Positions 9,436-17,932 are shown, numbered from the stretch's first letter. The stretch: DNA of 21,944 nucleotides from Mesotaenium endlicherianum (GCA_009602735.1 WELA01005182.1:355647-377590); one strand, 5' to 3'. Notes: a model not told the origin generated them from the letters alone. Program-made: numbers and translations.

Positions 9436-9650
9436 CATCAAAACCATTCTCCAGTCAAGCCTTGCTGGAAGTCTCTCTGTTTGCACCCCACAACGAAAGT
9501 GGCTGAGGGTGGAGGTGACAGTTCACTGCCACTAGTGATGCCCATAGCTAGGCAACAGTGTTGAAGCAAGAGGCAGGTGGTGGGGGTTAGTTCTGTTAGT
9601 TTCTTGACCAAATAATTCTACAGTTTGATGTTGTCGAGGCGACAACAACT
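9436..9650 (+). other. 3' untranslated spacer with an 8-bp hairpin
   Basis: Non-coding. A perfect stem TGTTGTCG / CGACAACA with a 3-nt loop (9629-9647) sits directly upstream of the polypurine tract. No other structure is recognised. Confidence 0.6.
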
Positions 9651-9664
9651 TAAGTTGGAGGGAT
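9651..9664 (+). promoter_or_regulatory. Polypurine tract of element A
   Basis: TAAGTTGGAGGGAT lies directly against the TG start of the 3' LTR. A purine-rich run at this position primes plus-strand DNA synthesis in LTR retrotransposons. Its 12-base core is repeated at 7396-7407. Confidence 0.75.
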
Positions 9665-10382
9665 TGTAATGAATCAGTATGTTGGTAGATATAATATTCA
9701 TTTATATATATTAGTTATTTAAGTTCAGCCTGCTGAAATTTAGTTAATTTTCAGCCTGCTGGACTTTATATAGTAACCAATTTAATAACTTAGCCGAGAG
9801 CAGCAGGCTGAAGTCAACTTAGGTCAGCTTGCTGACACATTATTTGACAGCCAGCTGACTTTTGTACTCGGTAGCAGCAAACTGCCTAGATGTGCATCTA
9901 AGTGTGATATGCTAGATGAATGGCCAGATGACATCCTTGGGATGGATGGCGATTCGGGATGATGGGAGATGGTAGTGGATTTGGTTAATCGAGGTCCTAC
10001 CAACGTGGTTAACTCCCGGGTAGGCGGTGCCATCGCACTGGCCGTTGAACAGTAAACTCATTCCATGTACATAGGCTAGACATTGCTCTTGAGTTTGGCA
10101 TTTGAAAACGAGGCCAACTCTCTTGTACTGCTTACTGAGAGATATCTAAATCCAAGGGGAGAAGCCAAAAATACGCACTGTCTTCTAGCCTTGCTTATGT
10201 ATGAGTTTACGGATTGCATTATTGATGCTGTTTTACTTGCATTTGACTTGCGAGTAGTGTCCACTGCTAGTGTGTTGTCTTTTGCTGTTTAATCAGTTAA
10301 CAGAAAATACCATAAAGATTACTCGCTGATGTAAAGATCTTCATTAATCGTTAATCGCCTATTGATAAGTCGATTCATTGTA
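9665..10382 (+). repeat. Element A 3' LTR (718 bp)
   Basis: It starts TGTAATGAATC and ends GATTCATTGTA, near-complementary termini with the final CA apparently changed to TA. ATAAA follows it. A TATA-like box is at 9767-9773 (TATATAG). The first 200 bp carry a cluster of CAGC...CTG ten-mers. The inverted A-prime LTR (18148-17933 then 11487-11118) aligns to it throughout except for about 115 bp after base 13, which only this copy has. Confidence 0.9.
9726..9884 (+). promoter_or_regulatory. Cluster of CAGCNN(G/C/A)CTG ten-mers in the LTR promoter region
   Basis: CAGCCTGCTG occurs at 9726-9735 and 9752-9761, its reverse complement CAGCAGGCTG at 9801-9810, then CAGCTTGCTG at 9825-9834, CAGCCAGCTG at 9848-9857 and CAGCAAACTG at 9875-9884. 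The TATA-like box lies between the second and third copies. Repeated near-palindromic words around a TATA box suggest U3 transcription-factor sites. The factor is unknown. Confidence 0.5.
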
Positions 10383-10387
10383 ATAAA
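10383..10387. repeat. Right target-site duplication of element A (ATAAA)
   Basis: Second copy of the 5 bp at 2142-2146, directly after the 3' LTR. Inverted gag sequence resumes immediately after it. Confidence 0.85.
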
Positions 10388-11065
10388 TCTCCAACCACTG
10401 CTCAACATCATTGAGAAACTTTATCAGATAATACTTGCTGTTGTCCTCAAAGTCAGAGTCCTGAGGAGGTTTTGGCTTTGGCCCACTAGGCCCTCAACTA
10501 CCATTGGTGGTGTGAGATCCCATTTCGTCCTTGTCACGCAACATTGCCGTCATGATCCTCTTATCCTCCCGCTGAGCCTGATACATTATAGTCATCCGTA
10601 ATTGCATATGAACAAATAATGCACCCAAATCAACTTTCTGAGGTTGTATTCCAGCCATAGCAGCAGCAATAGCATTGACTCGCCCAACAGCAGCTTTGGC
10701 ATTCCCTCCTACTGCTGCAATAGCAATTCCTGCTCCACTTAATTGTCTATTTATCTGGCCAAGGGACACAATAGTAGCCACAAGAGATGTCAGGAGGTTG
10801 ATTTTGAGGATTGGCCCTTTCTGCCATCATCTCTTCCATCGTTCTGGCATCATCCACATGCCTCCTTTCCTGCTTTAGCTAAACGCTCAACTTCTATTTT
10901 GATATGTTCTTCTTTGGCTTGCTGGGCTGCTACTGCAGCAATAGCTGCCGCTTCTTCTGCAGCTTCCCAAGCTGCCGTATCGGCTAAAACTTCAGCATAC
11001 ATGCAAGGTCCAACTACCTGACTCTCCACCTAACCTTGTATGTTATCATTGTTCTTGCTAGTCTC
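10388..11065 (-). pseudogene. gag: A-prime gag N-terminal fragment, right of the element A insertion
   Basis: Read on the minus strand it parallels the N-terminal 215 residues of element A gag. The Ala-rich start (AAAIAAVAAQQAKEE), QINRQLSGAGIAIAAVGGNA, the block QPQKVDLGALFVHMQL, QAQREDKRIM, a PKPKPP linker and FLNDVEQWLE follow one another in the same order. The longest open piece is 10494-10781 (95 codons). An in-frame TAG near the start sits where element A has CAA, and there is another stop before the PKPKPP linker plus at least one frame change. It ends at the ATAAA site, and the rest of the gag continues at 2141 on the far side of element A. Identity to element A is clear but diverged, so the two were already distinct subfamily members. 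Confidence 0.88.
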
Positions 11066-11101
11066 AGACCAAGTCGATACTATACAAAGAAAACTGTGAT
11101 A

Positions 11102-11116
11102 GGAGCTCCTATACCA
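11102..11116 (-). promoter_or_regulatory. Primer-binding site of A-prime (initiator-Met tRNA-like)
   Basis: On the minus strand TGGTATAGGAGC follows the LTR end within about 2 bases. It resembles the plant initiator-Met primer site, which begins TGGTATCAGAGC, with two changes in the first 12 bases. Position and sequence agree with a minus-strand DNA primer site. Confidence 0.65.
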
Positions 11117-11117
11117 C

Positions 11118-11492
11118 GGAAATGAACCAACTTACAAATAGGCGATAATCAATAAATAAACGAGCTTTGTATCAGCAAGTATTTTTTATGGTATTTTCTT
11201 GCTAACTCATCTATCAGCAAAAGACCCTACAACTAGCATAAGCAATACTTACAAGTCAATTGCAAGCTACGAGCATCAATCATGCCATCGGTAAACTCAT
11301 ACATAAGCAAGGTCAGTAAATTGTTTGTGTAACGGCTTGCACCCTTGCATTCATATATTCTCTCAGTCAACTGTACAAAAAGTTGGCCTCATTTCTTAAT
11401 AACAACTTCGAGGGCAATACCTAGCATACGTACATGGAATGAGTCATCTGTTGAACACCAATTGCACCGCCTACACGGGAGTTGACCACGTT
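11118..11492 (-). repeat. A-prime 5' LTR, distal part (R/U5 side), left of element B
   Basis: The reverse complement aligns with 10004-10382 of the element A LTR, including the conserved words GTAGGCGGTGC, CTCATTCCATGTAC and GCTTATGTATGAGTTTAC. It is cut by element B at the ACGTT site (11488-11492) and continues at 17933-18148. Confidence 0.88.
11488..11492. repeat. Left target-site duplication of element B (ACGTT)
   Basis: ACGTT precedes TGTAG here and follows CACTACA at 17928-17932. The uninterrupted site, AACGT on the other strand, is visible in the element A LTR at about 10008-10012. Confidence 0.95.
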
Positions 11493-11986
11493 TGTAGATA
11501 TATGGGTTATGATATATTAGTAGGTTTTTATACTTTTGAGTATTTTTGAAGTAGTTTTGTGTGGATTCAAGTGTGAATAGATACTCTAGTGTCTTGGTTC
11601 ATGTCCTTTGAACCTTCTAAGGAATTTTCAAAGTTAGAGGAAGGACCTAGAAGAACTCCATGTGGCAAAAGTCAAATATGCCATTTTTAGCTCGAAAGGA
11701 CATGTGTACATTATTCTAGAAAGAGGTGACAAATTTTGGGATGTGTTCGATGCCAACACATCAACATGCACCTTCCTAGAAATTACTTACGTAGCAAGTA
11801 TAAAAATAAGAGCTAGAGCATAGAAAGGCATTCTAGAATCACTCTACTTGCCAAATTCCAGAAATATATTAACTTTCAAAAAGCCATGTCTCTTTCAAGA
11901 AGGTACCGCTTGTGTTCAAATATCCTTGTCTTGAATAAATAAAGTTTTCTATTTTTCAAAGTACTGTATCTATCTATTTCACTACA
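11493..11986 (+). repeat. Element B 5' LTR
   Basis: Pairs with 17435-17927 over its whole length. It begins TGTAG (the 3' copy has TGTAGTG, a perfect inverse of the CACTACA end). A TATA box TATAAAAATA is at 11799-11808 and a polyadenylation signal AATAAATAAAG at 11934-11944, giving a conventional U3-R-U5 layout. No convincing tRNA primer site follows it; the first TGG is at about 11994. Confidence 0.93.
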
Positions 11987-12023
11987 GGGGTTTTGGAGCT
12001 AGGCACTTTGGTAGCACAAGAAG

Positions 12024-13230
12024 ATGGCCAATCCTCAAGACCAACAGTAAGCTTTTGAAGGAAGCACTTCATCACCAAGAGACACTCCTCCAGCGCCGAT
12101 GGGAGAGCCCACTCAAGAAAATCTGCAACAACAAGAAGCACCACAAAGAGGCGCACTACCAAATCCCGTGGCAGTCGCTATAGCAAAGTTGACCCCACCA
12201 CAAGGAGTTCCCGCAAATGAGTGGGCAGCCTTCCTAATGACTGTCTACAATCAAGTGGGCTTGGCCACCAATGAAGCAACCGTGCAAGCGTAAAGAGAAG
12301 ATATGGCTGCCATAACTGCCCCTATTGCAAGCAATATTGCAAATCCAGTCCCGGCTCCCGCGCCTCCACAAAGAGCCTATAAGAGCAAGGAAACTCATCA
12401 AACCCGGCAAACCCGACACTTTTAATCCCGAGAGAGGAGCCAAACTGAATTTGTGGCTCTACCAAGTGGAGACGTACCTCTCATTCCTTGAAGTACCCGA
12501 GGAGGACTATGTCCCTTTTGCCGTTACCTTGCTCAGAGGAGCAGCAACATTATGGTGGCGTAATTATCAAGCGGCTGTATATCAAGCTATGGCGCATCCC
12601 GTACCCGGCCAAGAGCCCCCACCATCATATGCAAGATAGGTGGATTTTTGTGAAGCCCTTCAGAAGCAATTCATGCCCATCAATGTGGAGAAGATTGTTG
12701 AAAAAACCTTCGCCATCTCAAGCAAACGACGTCCATTCAAGAATATACATCCAGATTTCATGACCTCACCCTAGAGATCCCCACATGTCACTCGAGGAGA
12801 AGATTGATTGTTATGTCTCTGGTCTCAAGCCCAAGCTGGCTAAGGAAGTGGAACTACGCGACGTGACAGATTTCTCGAAGATCGTCGAAGTGGCCCAAAA
12901 GGTGGATACCTTGGATTTCAAGCATTCGGTGCCTTCATCTTCACGGGCACCTACTGCACGGGTGTACGCAACCCCCTCCACATCCAAATCTGGACCCAAA
13001 CCCATGGACATTGGAGTCATCAAAAGAGACCCCGCGGCTGCCCGGAAGAGTGGAAGACCCTCCAATGACAATTATGATGCAAGAAACCAGCAAGGAGTGA
13101 AAGCAAGACTCTCCCCCGCTGGAAAAGAAGAAGGCTCATGAAGGCTGGAGTATGCATTTATTGCAAGGAGAAAGGTCATTGTGCACTCTCATGCGCTAAG
13201 AAGGTGTCAAAAAACGAAGAGCGCCGGTAG
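12024..13230 (+). pseudogene. gag: Element B gag
   Basis: The start is the ATG at 12024 (MANPQDQQ), followed at once by TAA at 12048. The same frame runs on through 12099-12293 (PVAVAIAKLTPPQGVPANEW) to another TAA. After a frame change the capsid core is in 12325-12639 (PDTFNPERGAKLNLWL, YLSFLEVPEEDYVPFA, GAATLWWRNY), the standard retrotransposon gag signature. Frame changes near 12690 and 12785 lead to MSLEEKIDCYVSGLKPKL (12785-13141), and another near 13100 leads to a CCHC knuckle at 13153-13197 (C-x2-C-x4-H-x4-C, CIYCKEKGHCALSC). Gag ends at TAG 13228-13230. An A AAA AAC heptamer in the gag frame lies at 13209-13215, 12 nt before the stop codon, and pol is in the -1 frame. Confidence 0.9.
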
Positions 13231-14117
13231 GCCAGGAGACTACCACCCCAAGACCCACTTCACAAGAAGACAACAAGCCAAGTGAGGTGGAGGACCCTGC
13301 TGAAGACGACGTTCCGGCCCCAATGAGTTTGGGAGGCTACCTTGGAGGAGAGAAGGTCCACATCTTGGTGGACAGCGGAGCCCAAGGCAATTTCATTGCT
13401 GCAGATATTGCCACTAAGCATGGTATTACTATGCGCACTCTTGACCACAACAAGGAGATTATGATGCCCAACGGATTCTCCTATACTACCCCTTCCAAGA
13501 AGACGTACCCCTTGGCACTCTCTATCAAGTCCTTCAAAGTTAGAGTAGTGTTCTCCTCCACGCAATTGGGCAAGTACAACGTCATCCTAGGGACGCCTTG
13601 GTTGACCAAGCACAACCTCGAAGTGGATTGGAGAGACGGTACCATCAAGATTAAGAACGACATCACTTCAAGAATCTATATTTTTCGCGCAATCCAGAAA
13701 ATCCAGACCCAAGACATCAAGAAGCCGAGACCCGAGATACTCTTGTCCGCCTTCCAACTCAAGAGACTTGTGAGGAAGGGACACGAGCTTCTTTTTGCCT
13801 TGACCACACCAAAAGACATCAAGAAAGACATCGAGAGTCAAAAAGGCAGCCCCATTCCCAAGGAGATACAAGAAGTCTTGGAAGTATTCTCCCCGGAATT
13901 GCCCAAGGGCCTACCTCCCAAAAGATTCGTAGACCACAAAATGGAGTTGGAGCTTGAAAACAAGCCCATCTCTCGGCCTACGTTCAGAATTTTATACACG
14001 GAGCTAGACAAAGTCAAGAAGCAAATCAAGGAGCTACTGGAGCATGGCTTTATTCAACCTAGCAAGTCGCCATTTGGAGCCCCGGTGCTATTTGTCAAGA
14101 AGAAGGATGGTTCTTGA
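13200..14117 (+). pseudogene. pol: Element B pol, protease and start of RT
   Basis: The frame is open from 13200, overlaps the gag end in -1 phase, and runs without a stop to TGA 14115. There is no ATG near its head, which suits translation by frameshift from gag. With residues counted from 13287, the retropepsin catalytic DSGA is at 29-32 and the NVILGTPWL block is near 98-107. A linker follows, then the RT N-terminus from about residue 213 to SKSPFGAPVLFVKKKDGS at 259-276. The protease domain itself looks intact. The terminal TGA results from a one-base loss, because the frame resumes at once as RMCVDYRTLNKI in another phase. Confidence 0.9.
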
Positions 14118-14658
14118 GGATGTGTGTGGACTATCGCACCCTCAACAAGATCATCATCAAGAATCGATACCCGCGGCCGCGCATGGATGAGCTCATGGAC
14201 CGGCTGGTTGTAGCTAAGTACTTCATGAGAATTGACTTACGGAGCGGCTACCACCAGATTTCGCATTGCAGAATCGGATATCGACATTCAGGACAAGATA
14301 TGGACATTTTGAGTTCATGGTCATGCCGTTTGGACCCACCAACGCGCCAGCCACTTTCATGACTATGACGAACACCATATTTCAGCCCCTGCTGGACAGA
14401 TCTGTGGTGGTATTCATCGACGACATTCTCATCTACAGCATGACTCTTGAAGAGCATAGAAGACACGTGAAAGAAGTCCTCGAAATCCTGAAGCAAAACG
14501 AGCTATTTGCAAAGGAGTCAAAGTGCGAGTTTGCCAAACAAGAAGTGGAGTTCCTAGGTCTCCACGTGACTGCTGATGGCATCAAGATGGACCCCAAGAA
14601 GACCACGGTGGTGGAGGAATGACCAACCCCCACGATCAAGAAAGAACTCCAATCATTC
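14114..14658 (+). pseudogene. pol: Element B pol, reverse transcriptase
   Basis: 14114-14362 carries RMCVDYRTLNKI, RPRMDELMDRL and IDLRSGYHQI. A frame change near 14265 leads into 14266-14622 with TRYGHFEFMVMPFG, TNAPATFM, the catalytic FIDD (14413-14424), SKCEFA and EFLGLHVTADG. A TGA at 14620-14622 is followed in the same frame by the thumb block (LQSFLGFANWYWRFI). The catalytic Asp pair is present, but the chain is broken by two frame changes and one stop. Confidence 0.9.
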
Positions 14659-15168
14659 TTGGGATTTGCCAATTGGTACTGGAGATTCATCCAGAGCTTC
14701 TTGCACATAGCAGCCCCCATGACTGATCTACTCAAGAAGGACAAGCCATATATATGGACCAAGAAAGAGGAGGTAGCATTCCAACAGTTGAAGCGAAGAT
14801 TGACGACATCCCCAGTGCTCACACTCCCAAGTCCAAAACCAGATTGGCCTTTCCACGTCATCACCGATGCGTCTTCTTACGCCATAGGAGCAATCTTGCT
14901 TCAAGACCAAGGCAAGGGACTGCAGCCCATCGCTTACAGGTCAAGGAAGCTAAATCCAGCCGAGCAAAATTATACAACCACGGAGCGAGAGGCATTGGCG
15001 ATTATACATACCTCAAAGGTTTGGCGCTGCTATGTCACAGGTCGCAAGGTGCTGGTAACAACGGACCATGAAGCGTTGAAGCACCTCCAGACGCAACCGT
15101 ATCTCTCAAGAAGACAAGCAAGATGCAGTGAATACTTGCAACAATACAACATCACAATTCAGTATTAG
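14659..15168 (+). pseudogene. pol: Element B pol, RNase H
   Basis: This is the same frame as the RT end. The anchors are VITDAS (D at residue 70), YTTTEREALAI (E at 111) and TTDHEAL (D at 136), which is a complete active-site set. YLSRRQARCSEYL and YNITIQY follow, and a TAG at 15166-15168 stands just before the linker PGK/ADPLSRL. The domain is one of the best preserved parts of this element. Confidence 0.9.
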
Positions 15169-16080
15169 CCCGGCAAGACAGGCGGACCCCCTCTCAAGAC
15201 TGCAATTAAACGCAGTGATGACATCCTTGAAGACAGATCTGGAAGCTCAATTTTTAGCCGCCTATGAAAGAGACCCTCACTACAAGAACGGAGAAGCAGC
15301 CTTGGACTTATACAAGAAGCAAGAAAGCAATTAATGGGTGAGGCAAGACACGGGCTAAATTGTGTTCCTAATGACCTAGACCTCCAGCTCTTGCTTCTAC
15401 GAAAAGCACACGACAACCCTCTTAGAGGACACTTCGGGATCCTCAAGACCATGGGCGTTCTAGCCAGAAATTATAGCTGGCCAGGCATGTCTAAGCAAGT
15501 CAAGGAGTAGTGCAGGAGCTGTGACACATGCCAAAGAGTTAAGCCATCATCACAAAAGGCGGGAGGACTCCTCCAACCACTACCAATTCCTGAGAGGCAA
15601 TAGGCGGACATACCAAGATGGCTCATGTCATTCCCACAACGACCACAATTACAGCACTTCAATTAGCAAGACTCATCTCTGATAACAGCTTTTGACTCCA
15701 TGGACTACCATCAAGAATTGTGTCGGATAGAGATCCAAGATTCACAAGCCATTTTTGAAAATATCTCTTCAAGAACTTGGGTGCATCGCTGGATATGTTC
15801 ACTGCCTACCACCCACAATCAGATGGGCAAACATAGCGTATAAATCGTACCCTAAAGACCTCTCTAAAGGCCTATGTGTCTACTCTAGAGCAAGATTGGA
15901 ACATGTACTTGACCCCCTTGGAGTTTGCCTACAACAACACGACACAGGCTTCTACCCAAGAGTCCCCATTCTTCCTCAACTATGGCTTCCATCCGACCAC
16001 GCCACTGAGCTTCACGGCTGGCCATGATGAAGTACCTGCAGTAACAATTTTTAAAAGACATTAGAAGCAGCCCTTGCAGC
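15169..16080 (+). pseudogene. pol: Element B pol, integrase (zinc domain and core)
   Basis: A linker with ADPLSRL (15180-15205) changes frame and stops near 15334. The HHCC zinc domain reads KAHDNPLRGHFG, then CRSCDTCQR, with a TAG before the Cys pair. A deletion near 15610-15620 joins ADI to a later block (MAHVIP), removing the segment that holds the first catalytic Asp. The second Asp is in SDRDPRF (15726-15728). The Glu position, exactly 35 residues on in GQT.R, is a TAG at 15834-15836. A further TGA is at 15756. The end of the core (LEFAYNNTTQAST, FFLNYGFHP) is clear. Integration activity is impossible for this copy. Confidence 0.9.
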
Positions 16081-16714
16081 AGCCAAGAAAGCTCTATAAC
16101 ACGCGCAAGATGCTCAAGCAAAAATGGCAAACAGGTCTACAATAGAAATTATATACAAAGTGGGCGACACGATGTTACTATCATCCAAGAACATTTCCTT
16201 GAACAACAGGCCTACCGGCAACAAGTTCTCTCCCAAGTATTTGGGACCCTTTCAGATAATCCAGCAAGTCAAACTAGTTGCTCTCAAGCTAGAGCTTCCT
16301 CAGGCTATGCACATCGACCTCGTGTTCCATGCTTCGCTCTTCAAGCCATATGTGCAACCCGACAACAAGTTCCCAGGATGTGTGACAACCTCACCAGCCC
16401 CAACAATAGTGGATGATCATTTGGAGTATGAAGTGGAAGACATATTGGCTATAAGAAGTTTCAGGAGGCAACAACAACATCTCATCAAGTGGAAAGGATA
16501 TCCAGATTCAGAGAATAGTTGGGTAGCGGCGCACTACCTTGACAAAGTTCAGAGAAAGCTGAGACGCTTTCATGCCGCCAATCGACATCTTGGACCAGTC
16601 CTTAGCCTCTATCCAAGGCACCAAGAGACTTTAGGGAGGCAGCCTGCCATCATCAAGAAGCAGCAAAATACCCCTTGGAGGCAGCCTGCAAGAACCAGAA
16701 AGAGGAAAAGTTGA
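16081..16714 (+). pseudogene. pol: Element B pol C-terminus: GPY block, chromodomain and basic tail
   Basis: The segment 16124-16714 is uninterrupted for 196 residues. KVGDTMLLSSKNI and KYLGPFQIIQQV form the integrase C-terminal block, followed by HASLFKPYV. The chromodomain spans residues 101-150 (EYEVEDILAI, then LIKWKGYPDSENSW, then LRRFH) with its aromatic residues present, so it could still fold and bind a histone tail. A 46-residue tail rich in Lys/Arg/Gln follows and contains a repeated WRQPAR/GRQPAI-like unit, ending TRKRKS. It lies in a frame separate from the core after an indel near 16060. Confidence 0.9.
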
Positions 16715-17434
16715 CATTAGACACTCTTCTCTTCTCGCAAATTCGAAACAGAAAACTAAAACTGCTACTGCTCATAGGTCTACATTTAATCCTGGAAATT
16801 TACCTGGCTGTAGTCCATAAGTAGCCGGTCAGTCAGAGTCCAAGTTTGCTCAATTTGGAGCACTGGTGAGAGAGATGATGCTTTGAGTAGAAGGGGGGGG
16901 TCAGGCAACTGCCATTATTAGGGCAGCATATGCCTTTTGACATTATGCCTTCCCCTGAACTTAGAAGACTTTGAAACTCAAGACTTTGGTAGAAGACATC
17001 TCTGCGCCCATTTAGAGACTAACTTTGAACATTTGAAGCAATACTGAAGGACTTATGATTTTTAGAAGTTTCTCCATAGATTTGGATTGCTAACTCTTTC
17101 TGCTCTCACTGGCATTCCAGAACTTGAAATGCTCTCCAATTTGGCAAGCAAGTAGTTGCCTCCAATGCCCTCTGTCTGGCACCAGAATTTTCAGATTTGG
17201 AGGAGTTCTGTGGACTTCATGAATTTTTGAATCCGTGGCAGATTCTGTGCCAATTTGTATTGTTTTCCTTATCATCAAAGAAATAGGCTAGCCAATAAGG
17301 TCACACCACCCACGACCTTGCCTAGTCTACCTTACATGTGTAGCACCTAACTTGAAGCCTTTGACTAGTCTTCTTTACGTGTTTAAGACTTGACTTGACG
17401 CGCCGAGACATTGCCTTTTCTATCAAGGGAGTTA
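16715..17434 (+). other. Element B 3' spacer, non-coding, with a G8 purine run
   Basis: About 720 bp between pol and the 3' LTR. No coding signal is seen. AGAAGGGGGGGG (16889-16900) is the strongest purine run but lies over 530 bp from the LTR. The sequence against the LTR is the weaker CAAGGGAGTTA (about 17424-17434), the likely working polypurine tract. Confidence 0.6.
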
Positions 17435-17927
17435 TGTAGTGATAAATGTTATAATATATTAGTATGTCTTTATACTTTTGAAGATTTTAAAGTAGTTTTT
17501 TGTGGATTCAAGTGTGAATAGATACTTTTGTGACTTGGTTCATGTCCTTTGAACCTTCTAAGGCATTTTCAAAATTAGACGAAGGACCTAGAAGAACTCC
17601 GTGTGGCAAAAGTCAAAGAAGCCATTTTTAGGTTAAAAGAACATCTGTACATTATTCTAGAAAGAGGTGGCAAATTTTGGAATGCGTTAGGTGCTAACAC
17701 ATCAACATGCACCTTCTTAAAAATTACATATGTAACAAGTATAAAAACAAGAGCTAGAGCATAGAAAGGCATTCTAGAATCACTCTTGTACTTGTCAAAT
17801 TCCAAAAATATGACCTTTAAGAAGCCAACTCTCTTTCAAGAAGCTACCACTTGTGTTCAAGGATTCTTGTCTTGAATAAATAAAGTAATCTAATTTACTA
17901 AGTGCTATATCTATCTGTTTCACTACA
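17435..17927 (+). repeat. Element B 3' LTR
   Basis: Matches 11493-11986 throughout. It begins TGTAGTG and ends CACTACA, a 7-bp perfect inverted terminus. The TATA box is at 17740-17747 and the polyadenylation signal AATAAA at 17875-17880, at positions equivalent to the 5' copy. A minus-strand ORF within it (17575-17805) is a shadow. Confidence 0.95.
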
Positions 17928-17932
17928 ACGTT
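17928..17932. repeat. Right target-site duplication of element B (ACGTT)
   Basis: Exact repeat of 11488-11492, directly after CACTACA. Confidence 0.95.

Larger units (their letters stand above)
2147..10382 (+). mobile_element. Element A: Ty3/gypsy chromodomain LTR retrotransposon with an extra 3' ORF, decayed
   Basis: The order is remnant 5' LTR, gag, protease, RT, RNase H, integrase, chromodomain, extra coiled-coil/ORF2 module, polypurine tract, 3' LTR. That domain order (integrase after RNase H) plus the chromodomain places it among Ty3/gypsy chromoviruses. It is bounded by 5-bp ATAAA duplications and inserted head-to-head into gag of an older family member (A-prime). Nearly the whole 5' LTR and the primer site are deleted, and gag and pol contain many stops, so it is non-autonomous and has no 5' promoter of its own. 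The roughly 2.25-kb module between chromodomain and LTR is unusual for the group. Confidence 0.93.
11493..17927 (+). mobile_element. Element B: Ty3/gypsy chromovirus, complete but decayed
   Basis: Two LTRs of about 493 bp flank gag, protease, RT, RNase H, integrase and chromodomain in gypsy order. The ends are TGTAG...CACTACA with perfect 5-bp target duplications. It is inserted in the LTR of A-prime. By eye the two LTRs differ at roughly one position in ten, so the insertion is old. Every coding domain is broken by stops or indels. Its proteins are only distantly similar to those of element A, so it is a separate family. Confidence 0.96.

Noticed and set aside
11987..12010. Primer-binding site of element B
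   Set aside because: The bases after the LTR do not match a tRNA end I can name; the first TGG is 7 nt away.
13481..14029. Minus-strand ORFs over the element B protease
   Set aside because: Shadows of the retropepsin and RT frame.
14248..14864. Minus-strand ORFs within RT and RNase H of element B
   Set aside because: The plus strand carries clear RT and RNase H motifs at the same place, so these are shadows.
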